Shown here piece after piece: positions 8,555 to 17,178 of a stretch of 64,000 bases of DNA (positions are counted from its first letter, which is position 1; each line of letters begins with the position of its first letter). Source of the stretch: an uncultured Prevotella sp. (GTDB lineage: Bacteria > Bacteroidota > Bacteroidia > Bacteroidales > Bacteroidaceae); NCBI GenBank assembly GCA_946183415.1, contig CAMHAM010000010.1, forward strand, positions 1-64,000, written 5' to 3'. The position numbers and the translations under genes were made by a program. The notes under the pieces are model-generated. The model was not told the origin of the DNA. It worked only from the letters and a program-made list of their open reading frames with translations, and searched no databases.

Positions 8555-9487
8555 TTAATGGTTCAGCAGATAGCGCTCTGCCAAAATAGCTGCTTGGCAA
8601 CCAGAGCCTGCTGCAGAGATGGCCTGACGGAATACAGGATCTGCACAATCACCTGCCACAAAAACCCCTGGGATCTTTGTCGCTGGTGTTCCATCAATCT
8701 TCTTCAAATAACCAACTTCATCAGTTTCAAGCCACTCCTTAAAGATGTCGGTATTGGGCTTGTGACCAATAGCGAGGAAGAATCCATCGATCTGGATGTC
8801 AACCTGCTCCTCATCCGGTTCACCCTTACGCTTAACCAGATGGGCTCCCTCTACACCATTCTCACCGAACAGGCCGATGGTGTTATGCTCAAACAGGATT
8901 TCAATATTCTCACGCTCCATCACACGCTGCTGCATCACCTTCGAAGCTCTGAGGAAGGGCTTGCGAACAATGAGATACACTTTCTTGGCCAGACCTGACA
9001 GATAGAGGGCATCCTCACAGGCTGTATCACCACCTCCTACCACAGCCACCGTCTTCTTGCGATAAAAGAAGCCGTCACAAGTGGCACAGGCAGAAACGCC
9101 CTGTCCATTATACTTACGCTCATCATCGAGCCCCAGATACTTGGCTGAGGCGCCTGTCGCAATAATAACTGTATCAGCAGCTATCTCTGTTCCATCATCA
9201 GCTGTACATACATAAGGAGCTTTTGAGAAGTCAACCTTCACAATCTCACCACTACGCACATCTGTTCCAAAGCGTTGGGCCTGCTCCAGCAGATCCATCA
9301 TCATCTGGTTGCCATCCACACCCTGTGGATAACCAGGGAAGTTCTCAACTTCTGTGGTCTGCGTCAACTGGCCACCAGGCTGCATACCACTATATTCAAT
9401 AGGACTAAGGTTAGCGCGACTCGCATATATAGCTGCAGTATATCCTGCAGGTCCGCTACCGATAATCAAGCATTTGGTCTTTTCCAT
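8555..9487 (-). CDS. trxB: Thioredoxin-disulfide reductase
   Basis: 310 residues, the low-molecular-weight type. NADPH- and FAD-dependent reduction of thioredoxin in the cytoplasm. Seen: FAD site LIIGSGPAGYTAAIYASRA, redox pair CATC in SACATCDGFFYRKK, NADPH site VAVVGGGDTACEDALYLS, and the C-terminal FAD motif GVFVAGDCADPVFRQ. All expected elements are present. Confidence 0.97.
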   Translation of the reverse strand: MEKTKCLIIGSGPAGYTAAIYASRANLSPIEYSGMQPGGQLTQTTEVENFPGYPQGVDGNQMMMDLLEQAQRFGTDVRSGEIVKVDFSKAPYVCTADDGTEIAADTVIIATGASAKYLGLDDERKYNGQGVSACATCDGFFYRKKTVAVVGGGDTACEDALYLSGLAKKVYLIVRKPFLRASKVMQQRVMERENIEILFEHNTIGLFGENGVEGAHLVKRKGEPDEEQVDIQIDGFFLAIGHKPNTDIFKEWLETDEVGYLKKIDGTPATKIPGVFVAGDCADPVFRQAISAAGSGCQAAILAERYLLNH

Positions 9488-9505
9488 ATTCTTTAGTTTT
9501 TATTG

Positions 9506-11092
9506 TTAGAATTCACTGGTAAAATGAAACTTTATGTGTTTGAAATCTTCCTGAGCCATCGAGAGGACATAGCCAGAGTCGGCAAGGAACACATCCCGTC
9601 CCTCCTTATCCTTCGCCATATACTGATACTTGCGCTTCTTGAAGTTCTCAAGTTCCTGTGGATCGTCGCTCTCAATCCAGCATGCCTTGTAAAGATGAAC
9701 AGGCTCCCAACGACACTTGGCATTATATTCATTCTCCAATCGATACTGAATAACCTCGAACTGCAGTTGACCTACCGTTCCGATAATCTTACGGTTATTG
9801 AACTGATTAACGAACAGCTGGGCCACACCCTCATCCATGAGTTGATCGATACCTTTCTGAAGCTGCTTGGCTTTCATCGGATCGTCGTTCTCAATATATT
9901 TAAAGAGCTCAGGCGAGAAAGAAGGGAGTCCACGGAAATGAAGTTGCTCACCCTCCGTGAGTGTATCGCCGATTTTAAAGATACCATTATCAGGAAGACC
10001 GACGATATCTCCCGGCCAGGCCTCATCAATAGTGCTCTTACGCTGAGCCATGAACTGAGTGGGCGAAGAGAATCGCAGTGTCTTTCCCTGACGCACATGG
10101 AGATAGGGCACATTGCGCTGGAACTTACCTGAGCAGACCTTACAGAAGGCGACACATGAACGGTGGTTGGGATCGATGTTAGCTGTAATCTTGAATATGA
10201 AGCCCGTGAACTTTGGTTCCTCAGGCTGTACATCGCGCTCCTCAGCCTTGGTGGGTCGAGGTGACGGGGCTATCTCTACAAAACAATTCAGCAATTCCTG
10301 TACACCGAAATTATTCAGAGCGGAACCAAAGAATACTGGAGCGACTTCAGCTGAGCGATAGGTATCAACCTCGAACTCTGGATAGACGCCATCGACCAGC
10401 TCAAGATCCTCACGAAGCTTCGCAGCATTATCCTCACCCACGCGCTGATCGAGTTCTGGACTGTTGATGTCAACCTCCACCTTATCCGTCACACGTTGTT
10501 TATCTGGAGTAAAGAGATCAAGTTTCTCTTCGTAGATATTATAGACCCCCTTGAACTTAGCCCCTTGATTGATAGGCCATGAAAGTGGGCGTACTTTTAT
10601 CTCAAGTTCCTGCTCCAATTCGTCGAGCAGATCAAACGGATCGCGCCCTTCTCGGTCCATCTTGTTGATGAAGATGATCACCGGGGTCTTACGCATACGA
10701 CAGACCGTCATCAGTTTACGAGTCTGTGTTTCCACACCCTTTGCACCATCCACCACAATAATCGCTGAGTCAACGGCTGTCAGTGTACGGAAAGTGTCTT
10801 CTGCAAAGTCTTGGTGACCCGGCGTATCCAGAATATTCACCTTATATTCTATATCTGAGCCTTCGGGGGTATAGTCGAACTCCATCACAGAGGTCGATAC
10901 AGAGATACCACGTTGTTTCTCGATGTCCATCCAGTCGGATGTGGCAGTTTTCTTGATCTTGTTATTCTTTACGGCTCCTGCCACCTGTATCTGTCCACCA
11001 AAGAGAAGGAACTTCTCCGTCAGTGTCGTCTTACCGGCATCAGGGTGCGAGATAATCGCAAATGTTCGTCTACGTTCTATTTCCTGATTCAT
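9506..11092 (-). CDS. prfC: Peptide chain release factor 3
   Basis: 528 residues, normal RF3 length. GTPase that removes RF1/RF2 from the ribosome after termination. G motifs: [19 protein letters not shown] (G1), [12 protein letters not shown] (G3), [14 protein letters not shown] (G4). The RF3-specific C-terminal part has [20 protein letters not shown]. It abuts rfbD with no gap (rfbD stop at 11093), so translation is probably coupled. Confidence 0.97.
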   Translation of the reverse strand: MNQEIERRRTFAIISHPDAGKTTLTEKFLLFGGQIQVAGAVKNNKIKKTATSDWMDIEKQRGISVSTSVMEFDYTPEGSDIEYKVNILDTPGHQDFAEDTFRTLTAVDSAIIVVDGAKGVETQTRKLMTVCRMRKTPVIIFINKMDREGRDPFDLLDELEQELEIKVRPLSWPINQGAKFKGVYNIYEEKLDLFTPDKQRVTDKVEVDINSPELDQRVGEDNAAKLREDLELVDGVYPEFEVDTYRSAEVAPVFFGSALNNFGVQELLNCFVEIAPSPRPTKAEERDVQPEEPKFTGFIFKITANIDPNHRSCVAFCKVCSGKFQRNVPYLHVRQGKTLRFSSPTQFMAQRKSTIDEAWPGDIVGLPDNGIFKIGDTLTEGEQLHFRGLPSFSPELFKYIENDDPMKAKQLQKGIDQLMDEGVAQLFVNQFNNRKIIGTVGQLQFEVIQYRLENEYNAKCRWEPVHLYKACWIESDDPQELENFKKRKYQYMAKDKEGRDVFLADSGYVLSMAQEDFKHIKFHFTSEF

Positions 11093-11956
11093 TCAATCTT
11101 TTCTTTTTATCAATTGTAAAATACACTCTTTTAAACTCTCTTCCCAATATGGGACTTCAATATGATAGGTCTGTTTGATCTTTGTTTTGTCGAGTACCGA
11201 ATAGTGCGGGCGATTAGCAGGTGTAGGATACTCGGCCGTATGGAGGGGACGCACATGACAAGAAGATATGCCGGCAATGCGATGGATTGCCTTTGTAAAA
11301 TCGTACCACGAGATAACACCCTCATTAGAGAAATGGTAGATACCTGGCACCACACCCTGATTGATTGCAGCAAACAGGGCAACAGCCAGGTCACGAGCAT
11401 ACGTGGGCGTTCCAATCTGATCGAAAATAACTCCCAGTTCGGGCTTTTCCTGACCAAGACGGATCATCGTCTTGACGAAATTATTCCCAAACGTGGAATA
11501 CAGCCATGCTGTACGGACAATCATCGTTCTGGAACAAGCCTGTTGGGCAGCCTTCTCACCACCGAGTTTCGTAGTACCATAGACACTGTTCGGACAGGTA
11601 GGTTCATTCTCGGTATAAGGGGTGTGGTTTGTTCCATCGAACACATAATCGGTTGAAACCTGAATCAACCAACCGCCACGCTTATCCACAGCTGCAGCCA
11701 AATAGCCTGGCGCCACTGTATTCAGTAAGCGACAGAGTTCCTGATTGTCTTCAGCCTTATCGACAGCGGTATAAGCTGCACAATTCACGATACCGTCAAT
11801 CTGGTTCTCATTTACAAACGTTTCGATGGCAGCAGGGTCGGTGATATCCAATTCTGCCACATCTGTGTTAAAATAGGTATGCTGGGGATTGACTTTCTCC
11901 AGCAATTGCATCTCATTTCCTAACTGGCCATTACAGCCCGTAATCAGTATATTCAT
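11093..11956 (-). CDS. rfbD: dTDP-4-dehydrorhamnose reductase
   Basis: 287 residues. NADPH-dependent last step of dTDP-L-rhamnose synthesis. Rossmann motif ITGCNGQLGNEMQLL at the N-terminus, STDYVFDG, and the SDR catalytic Tyr-Lys in VYGTTKLGGEKAA. It is separated from rfbA and lies between a DUF4924 gene and prfC, with gaps of 3 bp and 0 bp, so it is expressed with housekeeping genes and not from a polysaccharide cluster. Confidence 0.95.
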   Translation of the reverse strand: MNILITGCNGQLGNEMQLLEKVNPQHTYFNTDVAELDITDPAAIETFVNENQIDGIVNCAAYTAVDKAEDNQELCRLLNTVAPGYLAAAVDKRGGWLIQVSTDYVFDGTNHTPYTENEPTCPNSVYGTTKLGGEKAAQQACSRTMIVRTAWLYSTFGNNFVKTMIRLGQEKPELGVIFDQIGTPTYARDLAVALFAAINQGVVPGIYHFSNEGVISWYDFTKAIHRIAGISSCHVRPLHTAEYPTPANRPHYSVLDKTKIKQTYHIEVPYWEESLKECILQLIKRKD

Positions 11957-11959
11957 ATA

Positions 11960-12505
11960 TTATTCAAACTTCAATCCTTCCTCTTTGTCTTTCTTATAAT
12001 AGTCGGAAAGCATCCCAATAAAAGTAGTGATTTCCTTCACGGCATGTTGCGTATCAGGCGAGATAGCCTTGTTTTGCAAACGCAACAGCATGACACCATA
12101 AAGCGAATTAAAACATGTCTCGATTTCGTTTTCCTCTTTGTCGGCACCACGATTACGTAACTCTACTATAAATGGCAACACCTTATAGTACTCCGTATTA
12201 TAAAAAGGAAACTTTGACGACTGCAACAACTGGTCGTGCAGTTCTATGAGCATCTGCATCGTGACTTTATTAATCTGAAGATGTCCCTTTTCGCGACACC
12301 CTTCCTGATTCATCATGCGAATCAAATTGCCATACCAGTCAATCTCCTCCTCTTTCTGTTCATCTGTATAGTCAAAACGCGAAACCCACTCGTCACGGAT
12401 TCTGCGAAGCGAACAGTCAAAAGCACGTATCGTGTCTTCTATCTGCCACATATACAGCAGATACTCGGCAATATTCTTTTTTCTTAATTCCTGAGCAACA
12501 AACAT
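11960..12505 (-). CDS. DUF4924 family protein
   Basis: 181 residues, soluble and helical, matching the DUF4924 pattern I know from Bacteroidota: an N-terminal ELRKKNIAEYLLYMWQIEDT, a middle WYGNLIRMMNQEGCREKGHLQ, and a C-terminal SDYYKKDKEEGL. Function unknown. It lies immediately upstream of rfbD in the same unit. Confidence 0.8.
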   Translation of the reverse strand: MFVAQELRKKNIAEYLLYMWQIEDTIRAFDCSLRRIRDEWVSRFDYTDEQKEEEIDWYGNLIRMMNQEGCREKGHLQINKVTMQMLIELHDQLLQSSKFPFYNTEYYKVLPFIVELRNRGADKEENEIETCFNSLYGVMLLRLQNKAISPDTQHAVKEITTFIGMLSDYYKKDKEEGLKFE

Positions 12506-12522
12506 TTCTTACTATTATTCAT

Positions 12523-13221
12523 TTAAAAGAACCTCACAAGATTCGTAGTCGTTCCAAGCAGCATGATGATTGATCCGATAATCACCGCTACACCGATAAT
12601 CTGGTTGATAAGCTTAATACCATAAGTATCAAACTTCGTACGGATTTTATCGACCAACCAGGTAAGTCCCCACCACCAAAGCAAGGCACCACCCACGATA
12701 CTGGCAAATCCCACGATCATCTCAAAGGGGTGATTAGGCAGCACAAAAGCAAACTGGGCATACATTGCAAGGAATAGGAAGACTATCAACGGATTAGAGA
12801 ACGTGACGAGGAACGCGGTCCACGTATTGTGCCAGAGGGTACCTTTCTGCTGACCAGACTGATGCATCTTTTTCGTAGGGTCAGTATGATAAGTATACCA
12901 GCCAAAACAAAGCAGCATGATACTACCTGCTATCTGGAGATAGAATCTGTTTTGGTCGTTGGTGATGAAATCCATGACAAACGACATACCATAACCAGCA
13001 AATCCGGCATAGATAATATCACTCACAGCTGCACCCAATCCAGTGGCCAGCCCATACCAGCGACCTTTGTTAAGTGTGCGCTGCACGCACAGAATACCCA
13101 CCGGACCCATCGGGGCTGAGGCTATCACGCCGATCATGATCCCCTTGAAGATAAAGTCCAATATGTTGATTGGTACATGAAAAGGCATATTTCGAATCTT
13201 TTTTATTTCACTTTCAGACAA
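12523..13221 (-). CDS. LysE family transporter
   Basis: About 220-232 residues with six hydrophobic segments. The family signature SAPMGPVGILCVQRTLNKGR lies in the first segment, followed by GLGAAVSDIIYAGFAGYG and SNPLIVFLFLAMYAQFA. LysE-type proteins export amino acids or related small solutes; the substrate cannot be told. Start: ATG 13221 overlaps the upstream phosphatase gene by 19 bp; an internal ATG at 13188 (MPFHVPIN) is equally plausible. Confidence 0.88.
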   Translation of the reverse strand: MSESEIKKIRNMPFHVPINILDFIFKGIMIGVIASAPMGPVGILCVQRTLNKGRWYGLATGLGAAVSDIIYAGFAGYGMSFVMDFITNDQNRFYLQIAGSIMLLCFGWYTYHTDPTKKMHQSGQQKGTLWHNTWTAFLVTFSNPLIVFLFLAMYAQFAFVLPNHPFEMIVGFASIVGGALLWWWGLTWLVDKIRTKFDTYGIKLINQIIGVAVIIGSIIMLLGTTTNLVRFF

Positions 13222-15266
13222 AGCATCGTCATATCGTCATTTGGCTCGGCACCATCGCGGAATCTCTCGATCTCGGTTTTAAGCATCTCCACAAGCTCTC
13301 TGGCGTTTTTGAAATGAACATGAAGAAGGATATCCAACATCCTCTCCTCACCAAACTGCTCCTGCTTGAGGTTCTCGGCTTCGTTGAGCCCATCGGTATA
13401 TACGAAGAACGGCTTGCCTTTAATATTTTCTATAGTCTCACCCACATAATTGAGATCAGGCCACAGACCAATAGGCGCATTCGATTCCATATCGATGAAC
13501 TTGCCATGTTGCTCCCCATCAAAGATAACAGGAGGATTGTGGCCTGCATTACAGAAGTCAAGACGTCCTGACTCAAGGTTGACAAGTCCGAGGAACATCG
13601 TAACAAACATCCCCCGCTCGTTATTCTCCGTCAGCGCGTCGTTCATACGGGAAGCAATCTCTGCAGGCATCATCTTCTGGGCAGCAAGTGTACGGAAAAG
13701 ACGTGTGGCCTGAGCCATGAACAAGGAGGCAGGAACTCCTTTACCCGAAACGTCACCGACACAGAAATATAGGTCATCACCTATCAGCAGATAGCCATAG
13801 AGGTCGCCCCCTACTTCCTTGGCTGGCGTCATCGTGGCATAAAGGTCAAGTCCCTCACGATCAGGCGCCACATTGGGCACCATCGACATCTGGATATCAC
13901 GGGCAATACGAAGTTCACTCTCGATACGTTCCTTCGCCGTTGTGGTTTCTTCCAGTTTATCGTAGGCATGCTGTAGCTCTTCGTGGGCAATAGCGAGTTT
14001 ATGAGTGGCTTTACGCTTATGAAGTGTGTAGATGATAAAGAAGGCAAAGACGAGTGTCATAGCTATAGCCGTCGCCATGAGCCGCTGCTTCGACATCTCC
14101 GCCTGTTGGCGGGCGATTTCGGTCTCTTTACCTTGAGTATCGTAAATGGTAGCAAGTTCAGCCGTCGCACTGTTCTTCTGTCCAGTGATGGCCTCGTCAA
14201 GTTTCAGAAGGATGCGCTGGGCAGCTACACGGGCAGAGTCACTACGACCAGCCTCCTTATTGGCCAGATATTTGGGCAACATATAAAGTTGGATGTTGTC
14301 GAGTGACTCTTCAAGTCCCGCCTCTCGCATCATCTTGTCGAGACAACGATAATTGTCAGCAGCCTCTTGATAACGACGGGCTGCCACGAGGTAGTCATTG
14401 GCATTGATACGGCCCGCATCAGTATGGGAATAGTCTGTTTTCAAAAAGGCTTTATATGCTTTTTTTGCTTCGTCGGACTTCCCAAGCCCCTGCTGGGCCA
14501 CCGCACGCATGATCTCAATACGCCCCTGATACTCATCGAAATACTCTACACGAGCATCTGACCTCTCACGATATTTGTTCAACAACATCTCTGTCCGATC
14601 AATCCAATAGATGGACTCTTCATAGCGACGCGTGTTGATATAGGCCATACTTGTATAAACGGTACCGACTACTGCTTCTTGAAATCCACGACTGGTGGTA
14701 TCGCTCTTCCAGCGATTGACATAATGCTCGCGAGCTGTCAGAAAGCTCTCATTGGCTTCCTTATCCTGTCCGAGGTTCAACTGACAGCAGCCGATATTAT
14801 TCAGCAGAATAGCATAGTCGATATCTGAGCCAATACCCGACTCTTCCATCTTTTTCACAGCAGGGATGGCTACACGGAGAGAGCCCTCGTAATCACCCTT
14901 GATAAGCAACAGCTCTGAGAGTCGACGCGCACATTTGTTGTAGCTTTGTTGGTCGGCTTCGTTCTCCACCTTACACTCCATTGCCTTCCGGTAACAAATC
15001 TCGGCCATATTGTACTGCCCCTGACGGTAATAAGCGGTGCCACGCCAACGGTTGGCTTCGAGAGGCGAGAGGTCTCCCTCCATCTCGAAACTGTCAGTGA
15101 GTGCCAGCATGTGGTCGTAGTCCTTAGCAACCCCGATGTCGAACAATATGCTGTCAGCCCTACTGGCCCGAAGTTCTCTGTGCCTTTTCGCCGTATCGCC
15201 ACACGACAGAAGAATCACAGCCAACAACAATGCCAGAGTGCAGAAAAGAAGCCGGAATCGATTCAT
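13203..15266 (-). CDS. TPR-containing membrane PP2C (SpoIIE/RsbU-type) phosphatase
   Basis: 687 residues from the ATG at 15266 (15269 also possible). The N-terminus is a signal or lipobox-like segment ending VILLSCGD. Residues about 30-390 form TPR-like helical repeats (NRWRGTAYYRQGQYNMAEICY and others), presumably periplasmic. A membrane helix near 395-412 (TAIAMTLVFAFFIIY) is followed by a coiled linker. The C-terminal PP2C domain (about 470-687) contains EVGGDLYGY, CVGDVSGKGVPASLFMA, FCNAGHNPP and YTDGLNEA. The family dephosphorylates STAS anti-anti-sigma factors. The second PP2C in this window (40.5 kb) lacks the TPR sensor. Confidence 0.9.
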   Translation of the reverse strand: MNRFRLLFCTLALLLAVILLSCGDTAKRHRELRASRADSILFDIGVAKDYDHMLALTDSFEMEGDLSPLEANRWRGTAYYRQGQYNMAEICYRKAMECKVENEADQQSYNKCARRLSELLLIKGDYEGSLRVAIPAVKKMEESGIGSDIDYAILLNNIGCCQLNLGQDKEANESFLTAREHYVNRWKSDTTSRGFQEAVVGTVYTSMAYINTRRYEESIYWIDRTEMLLNKYRERSDARVEYFDEYQGRIEIMRAVAQQGLGKSDEAKKAYKAFLKTDYSHTDAGRINANDYLVAARRYQEAADNYRCLDKMMREAGLEESLDNIQLYMLPKYLANKEAGRSDSARVAAQRILLKLDEAITGQKNSATAELATIYDTQGKETEIARQQAEMSKQRLMATAIAMTLVFAFFIIYTLHKRKATHKLAIAHEELQHAYDKLEETTTAKERIESELRIARDIQMSMVPNVAPDREGLDLYATMTPAKEVGGDLYGYLLIGDDLYFCVGDVSGKGVPASLFMAQATRLFRTLAAQKMMPAEIASRMNDALTENNERGMFVTMFLGLVNLESGRLDFCNAGHNPPVIFDGEQHGKFIDMESNAPIGLWPDLNYVGETIENIKGKPFFVYTDGLNEAENLKQEQFGEERMLDILLHVHFKNARELVEMLKTEIERFRDGAEPNDDMTMLCLKVK

Positions 15267-15292
15267 CATACATTTTTTGCATAAATATGGGG

Positions 15293-15324
15293 CAAAGTTA
15301 CGACATTTTTCCGACCCCACCAAA
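15293..15324 (-). promoter_or_regulatory. Promoter of the TPR-PP2C gene
   Basis: On the minus strand: TTTG (15324-15321), 20-bp spacer, TAACTTTG (15300-15293), 27 bp before the ATG at 15266. It places the start downstream of the longer in-frame extension. Confidence 0.7.
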
Positions 15325-15405
15325 AGTTGCACCCTATTTTTTGGAAAAATGTAGGTCGATATGGTTAATTTCCGTGAAAATGGTAATCAAACGAAAGTTT
15401 TTCCT

Positions 15406-15413
15406 TAACTTTG
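15406..15413 (+). promoter_or_regulatory. -7 box for the ROK kinase gene
   Basis: TAACTTTG, about 47 bp upstream of the ATG at 15460. No exact TTTG at the -33 position. Confidence 0.5.
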
Positions 15414-15459
15414 TGGCTTGAAAATGAATTATTCAACAAAAACAATAAAGATATAAGGT

Positions 15460-16449
15460 ATGGAACAGCAAAATCCAACAATCAAACCGTATGTAATCGG
15501 CTTAGACTTAGGAGGGACAAACTCTGTATTTGGCATCGTAGATGCGCGTGGCGAAATCAAGGCCACAACGGCTATCAAAACGGGCGGCTACGAAAAGGTA
15601 GAAGACTATGTAGACGCCTGTGTAGAAGCTCTGCAAGTGATCATCGACCAAGTAGGCGGCATAGAGAAAATCAAGGCTATGGGCATCGGTGCTCCAAACG
15701 GGAACTATTATAACGGCACCATAGAATTTGCCCCTAACCTCCCATGGGCTCACGACGGTGTTGTGCCCCTTGCCAAGTTGTTTAGCGAGCGCCTGAATAA
15801 CATCCCTGTGGCGCTGACAAATGACGCCAACGCTGCCGCTATTGGTGAGATGGTCTATGGCGTTGCTCGAGGCATGAAGAATTTCATCGTCATCACTCTT
15901 GGAACAGGTGTCGGCTCTGGTATCGTCGTAAATGGCCAACTGCTTTACGGGCATGACGGGTTTGCTGGAGAATTAGGACACGTAACGATGGTGCGTGGTG
16001 AAGAAGGCCGCTTGTGCGGTTGTGGTCGCACAGGATGCCTGGAGAGCTACTGCTCTGCAACAGGTGTAGCCCGCACAGCCCGTGAGATACTGGCAAAGAC
16101 AGAGCGTCCGTCATTACTCCGTGAGTTAGATCCCGAAAAGATCACTTCTCTCGATGTATCTATCGCTGCAGGCAAGGGCGACGAATTGGCAAAAGAGATT
16201 TATGAGTTCACTGGTAAGATGCTGGGGGAAGCCTGTGCCGACTTTGCCGCTTTCTCATCACCAGAGGCTTTCATCTTCTTCGGAGGTATGGTAAAGGCAG
16301 GCGAACTGATCATGAAGCCCATCCGTGAGGCCTATGATGCTCACGTCCTGAAGATCTTCAAGGGCAAGGCCCAGTTCCTGGTAAGTGGACTTGACGGTGC
16401 CAGCGCAGCCGTTCTTGGTGCATCTGCCATTGGATGGGAAATCCAGTAA
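15460..16449 (+). CDS. ROK family sugar kinase, probably glucokinase
   Basis: 329 residues. The N-terminal ATP motif GLDLGGTNSVFGIVD, VALTNDANAAAIGEM, the ROK substrate motif GHDGFAGELGHV, and the zinc-binding cluster CGCGRTGCLE are all present. ROK kinases of this type in Bacteroidota phosphorylate glucose, sometimes with mannose or other hexoses. Monocistronic by appearance: own promoter, and a convergent neighbour 15 bp downstream. Confidence 0.92.
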   Translation: MEQQNPTIKPYVIGLDLGGTNSVFGIVDARGEIKATTAIKTGGYEKVEDYVDACVEALQVIIDQVGGIEKIKAMGIGAPNGNYYNGTIEFAPNLPWAHDGVVPLAKLFSERLNNIPVALTNDANAAAIGEMVYGVARGMKNFIVITLGTGVGSGIVVNGQLLYGHDGFAGELGHVTMVRGEEGRLCGCGRTGCLESYCSATGVARTAREILAKTERPSLLRELDPEKITSLDVSIAAGKGDELAKEIYEFTGKMLGEACADFAAFSSPEAFIFFGGMVKAGELIMKPIREAYDAHVLKIFKGKAQFLVSGLDGASAAVLGASAIGWEIQ

Positions 16450-16464
16450 GAATCTGAAGAAAAA

Positions 16465-16878
16465 TCATTCTAAGCCGTCAATTCCCAAATTGACGGCTTT
16501 TCTATATGCCAAACCTGTTACCACACAACACAGTTCACCATGCTGATTTGTGATGCGAACGTCGACATACGGTATCTTATGATGATTGAACACCTCTGTC
16601 GCTTCTGCAATAAGAGTATCTCCCACTTTAGCACTTTTCAGAAACACAATATTGTTTTCGATACCAAACGTCAGCTGTTCACGACTATTCATCACGGCTG
16701 CTAAGGCAATATCAGCCAAGGTAAAGAAAGCGCCCCCCTGGCAAACGCCTCCTGCATTCAAGTGATCTGGGGTAACTAATAACCGGGCACGGGCATAGCC
16801 TTCGCGTACCTCTTCTAATATGCAACCTGTTTGAGCTGCAAAACGGTCGCCTTGTGATAAAAAGTCTTTTAAAGTCAT
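16465..16878 (-). CDS. PaaI/hotdog-fold acyl-CoA thioesterase
   Basis: 137 residues of hotdog fold. Seen: LNAGGVCQGGAFFTLADIALAAVMNS (helix and catalytic-loop region of PaaI-type enzymes) and DTLIAEATEVFNHHKIPYVDVRITN. Natural substrate unknown. Its last codons (NLGIDGLE) are encoded by DNA that also forms a perfect 12-bp hairpin, probably the terminator of the convergent ROK gene. Confidence 0.88.
   Translation of the reverse strand: MTLKDFLSQGDRFAAQTGCILEEVREGYARARLLVTPDHLNAGGVCQGGAFFTLADIALAAVMNSREQLTFGIENNIVFLKSAKVGDTLIAEATEVFNHHKIPYVDVRITNQHGELCCVVTGLAYRKAVNLGIDGLE
16472..16501 (+). terminator. Hairpin inside the 3' end of the thioesterase gene
   Basis: AAGCCGTCAATT (16472-16483), loop CCCA, AATTGACGGCTT (16488-16499), then two more T. 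It lies 22 bp after the ROK stop and inside the coding end of the opposite gene. The T tract is short. Confidence 0.65.
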
Positions 16879-16899
16879 TGTTTACTAAGAATTTGTCGG

Positions 16900-16931
16900 C
16901 AAAATTAAGATTTTTCTTTCAATTTATCAAA
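16900..16931 (-). promoter_or_regulatory. Promoter of the thioesterase gene
   Basis: Minus strand: TTTG (16931-16928), 20-bp spacer, TAATTTTG (16907-16900), 22 bp upstream of the ATG at 16878. Good match to the Bacteroidota arrangement. Confidence 0.65.
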
Positions 16932-16946
16932 AAAGTCGGCTAAAAA

Positions 16947-16978
16947 TTTGCATGATAGGAAAATAATATATACTTTTG
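16947..16978 (+). promoter_or_regulatory. trp operon promoter
   Basis: TTTG (16947-16950), 20-bp spacer, TACTTTTG (16971-16978). Transcription would begin near 16985, about 20 nt before the leader-peptide ATG. Confidence 0.75.
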
Positions 16979-17005
16979 CAGCCAGAACATATATCTTTTA
17001 GGAAG

Positions 17006-17071
17006 ATGAAGAATTGCATGCATAACATTTGGTGGTGGCAGGGCTCGAGATTAAAAACGTCGCGAGGCTGA
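17006..17071 (+). CDS. Trp operon leader peptide with three consecutive Trp codons
   Basis: A 21-codon frame, ATG at 17006 and TGA at 17069-17071. Codons 9-11 (17030-17038) are TGG TGG TGG, giving the core HNIWWWQG. Three successive Trp codons in a peptide this short, directly after the promoter and before an attenuator hairpin, mark it as a sensor of charged Trp-tRNA. It corresponds to the kind of element I recall as the Bacteroid-trp candidate RNA motif. Confidence 0.9.
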   Translation: MKNCMHNIWWWQGSRLKTSRG

Positions 17072-17134
17072 TAGCCATAAATGTTATCATACCAAAATAC
17101 ATAAGGCTCGTCGCGACAGCGGCGGGCCTTTTTT
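17022..17134 (+). promoter_or_regulatory. trp attenuator: competing leader structures and terminator
   Basis: The terminator is AAGGCTCGTCGC (17103-17114), loop GACA, GCGGCGGGCCTT (17119-17130), all 12 pairs formed (two G-U), then TTTT. The antiterminator is GTCGCGA (17059-17065) with TCGCGAC (17111-17117), which takes the inner half of the terminator arm. Upstream hairpins compete with it: 17043-17047 with 17063-17068 (one bulge), and ATAACATTT (17022-17030) with AAATGTTAT (17079-17087). A ribosome stalled on the Trp codons would cover the upstream arms and free 17059-17065. A ribosome at the TGA would cover 17059-17065 and allow termination. Confidence 0.85.
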
Positions 17135-17178
17135 GGAAGTTCACAAAGCAGAAAATACATTAATTAAATTAGAATTAT

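Noticed and set aside
2651..11956. dTDP-rhamnose gene cluster
   Set aside because: rfbA and rfbD are 8 kb apart on opposite strands with unrelated genes between them; rfbB and rfbC are absent from the window.
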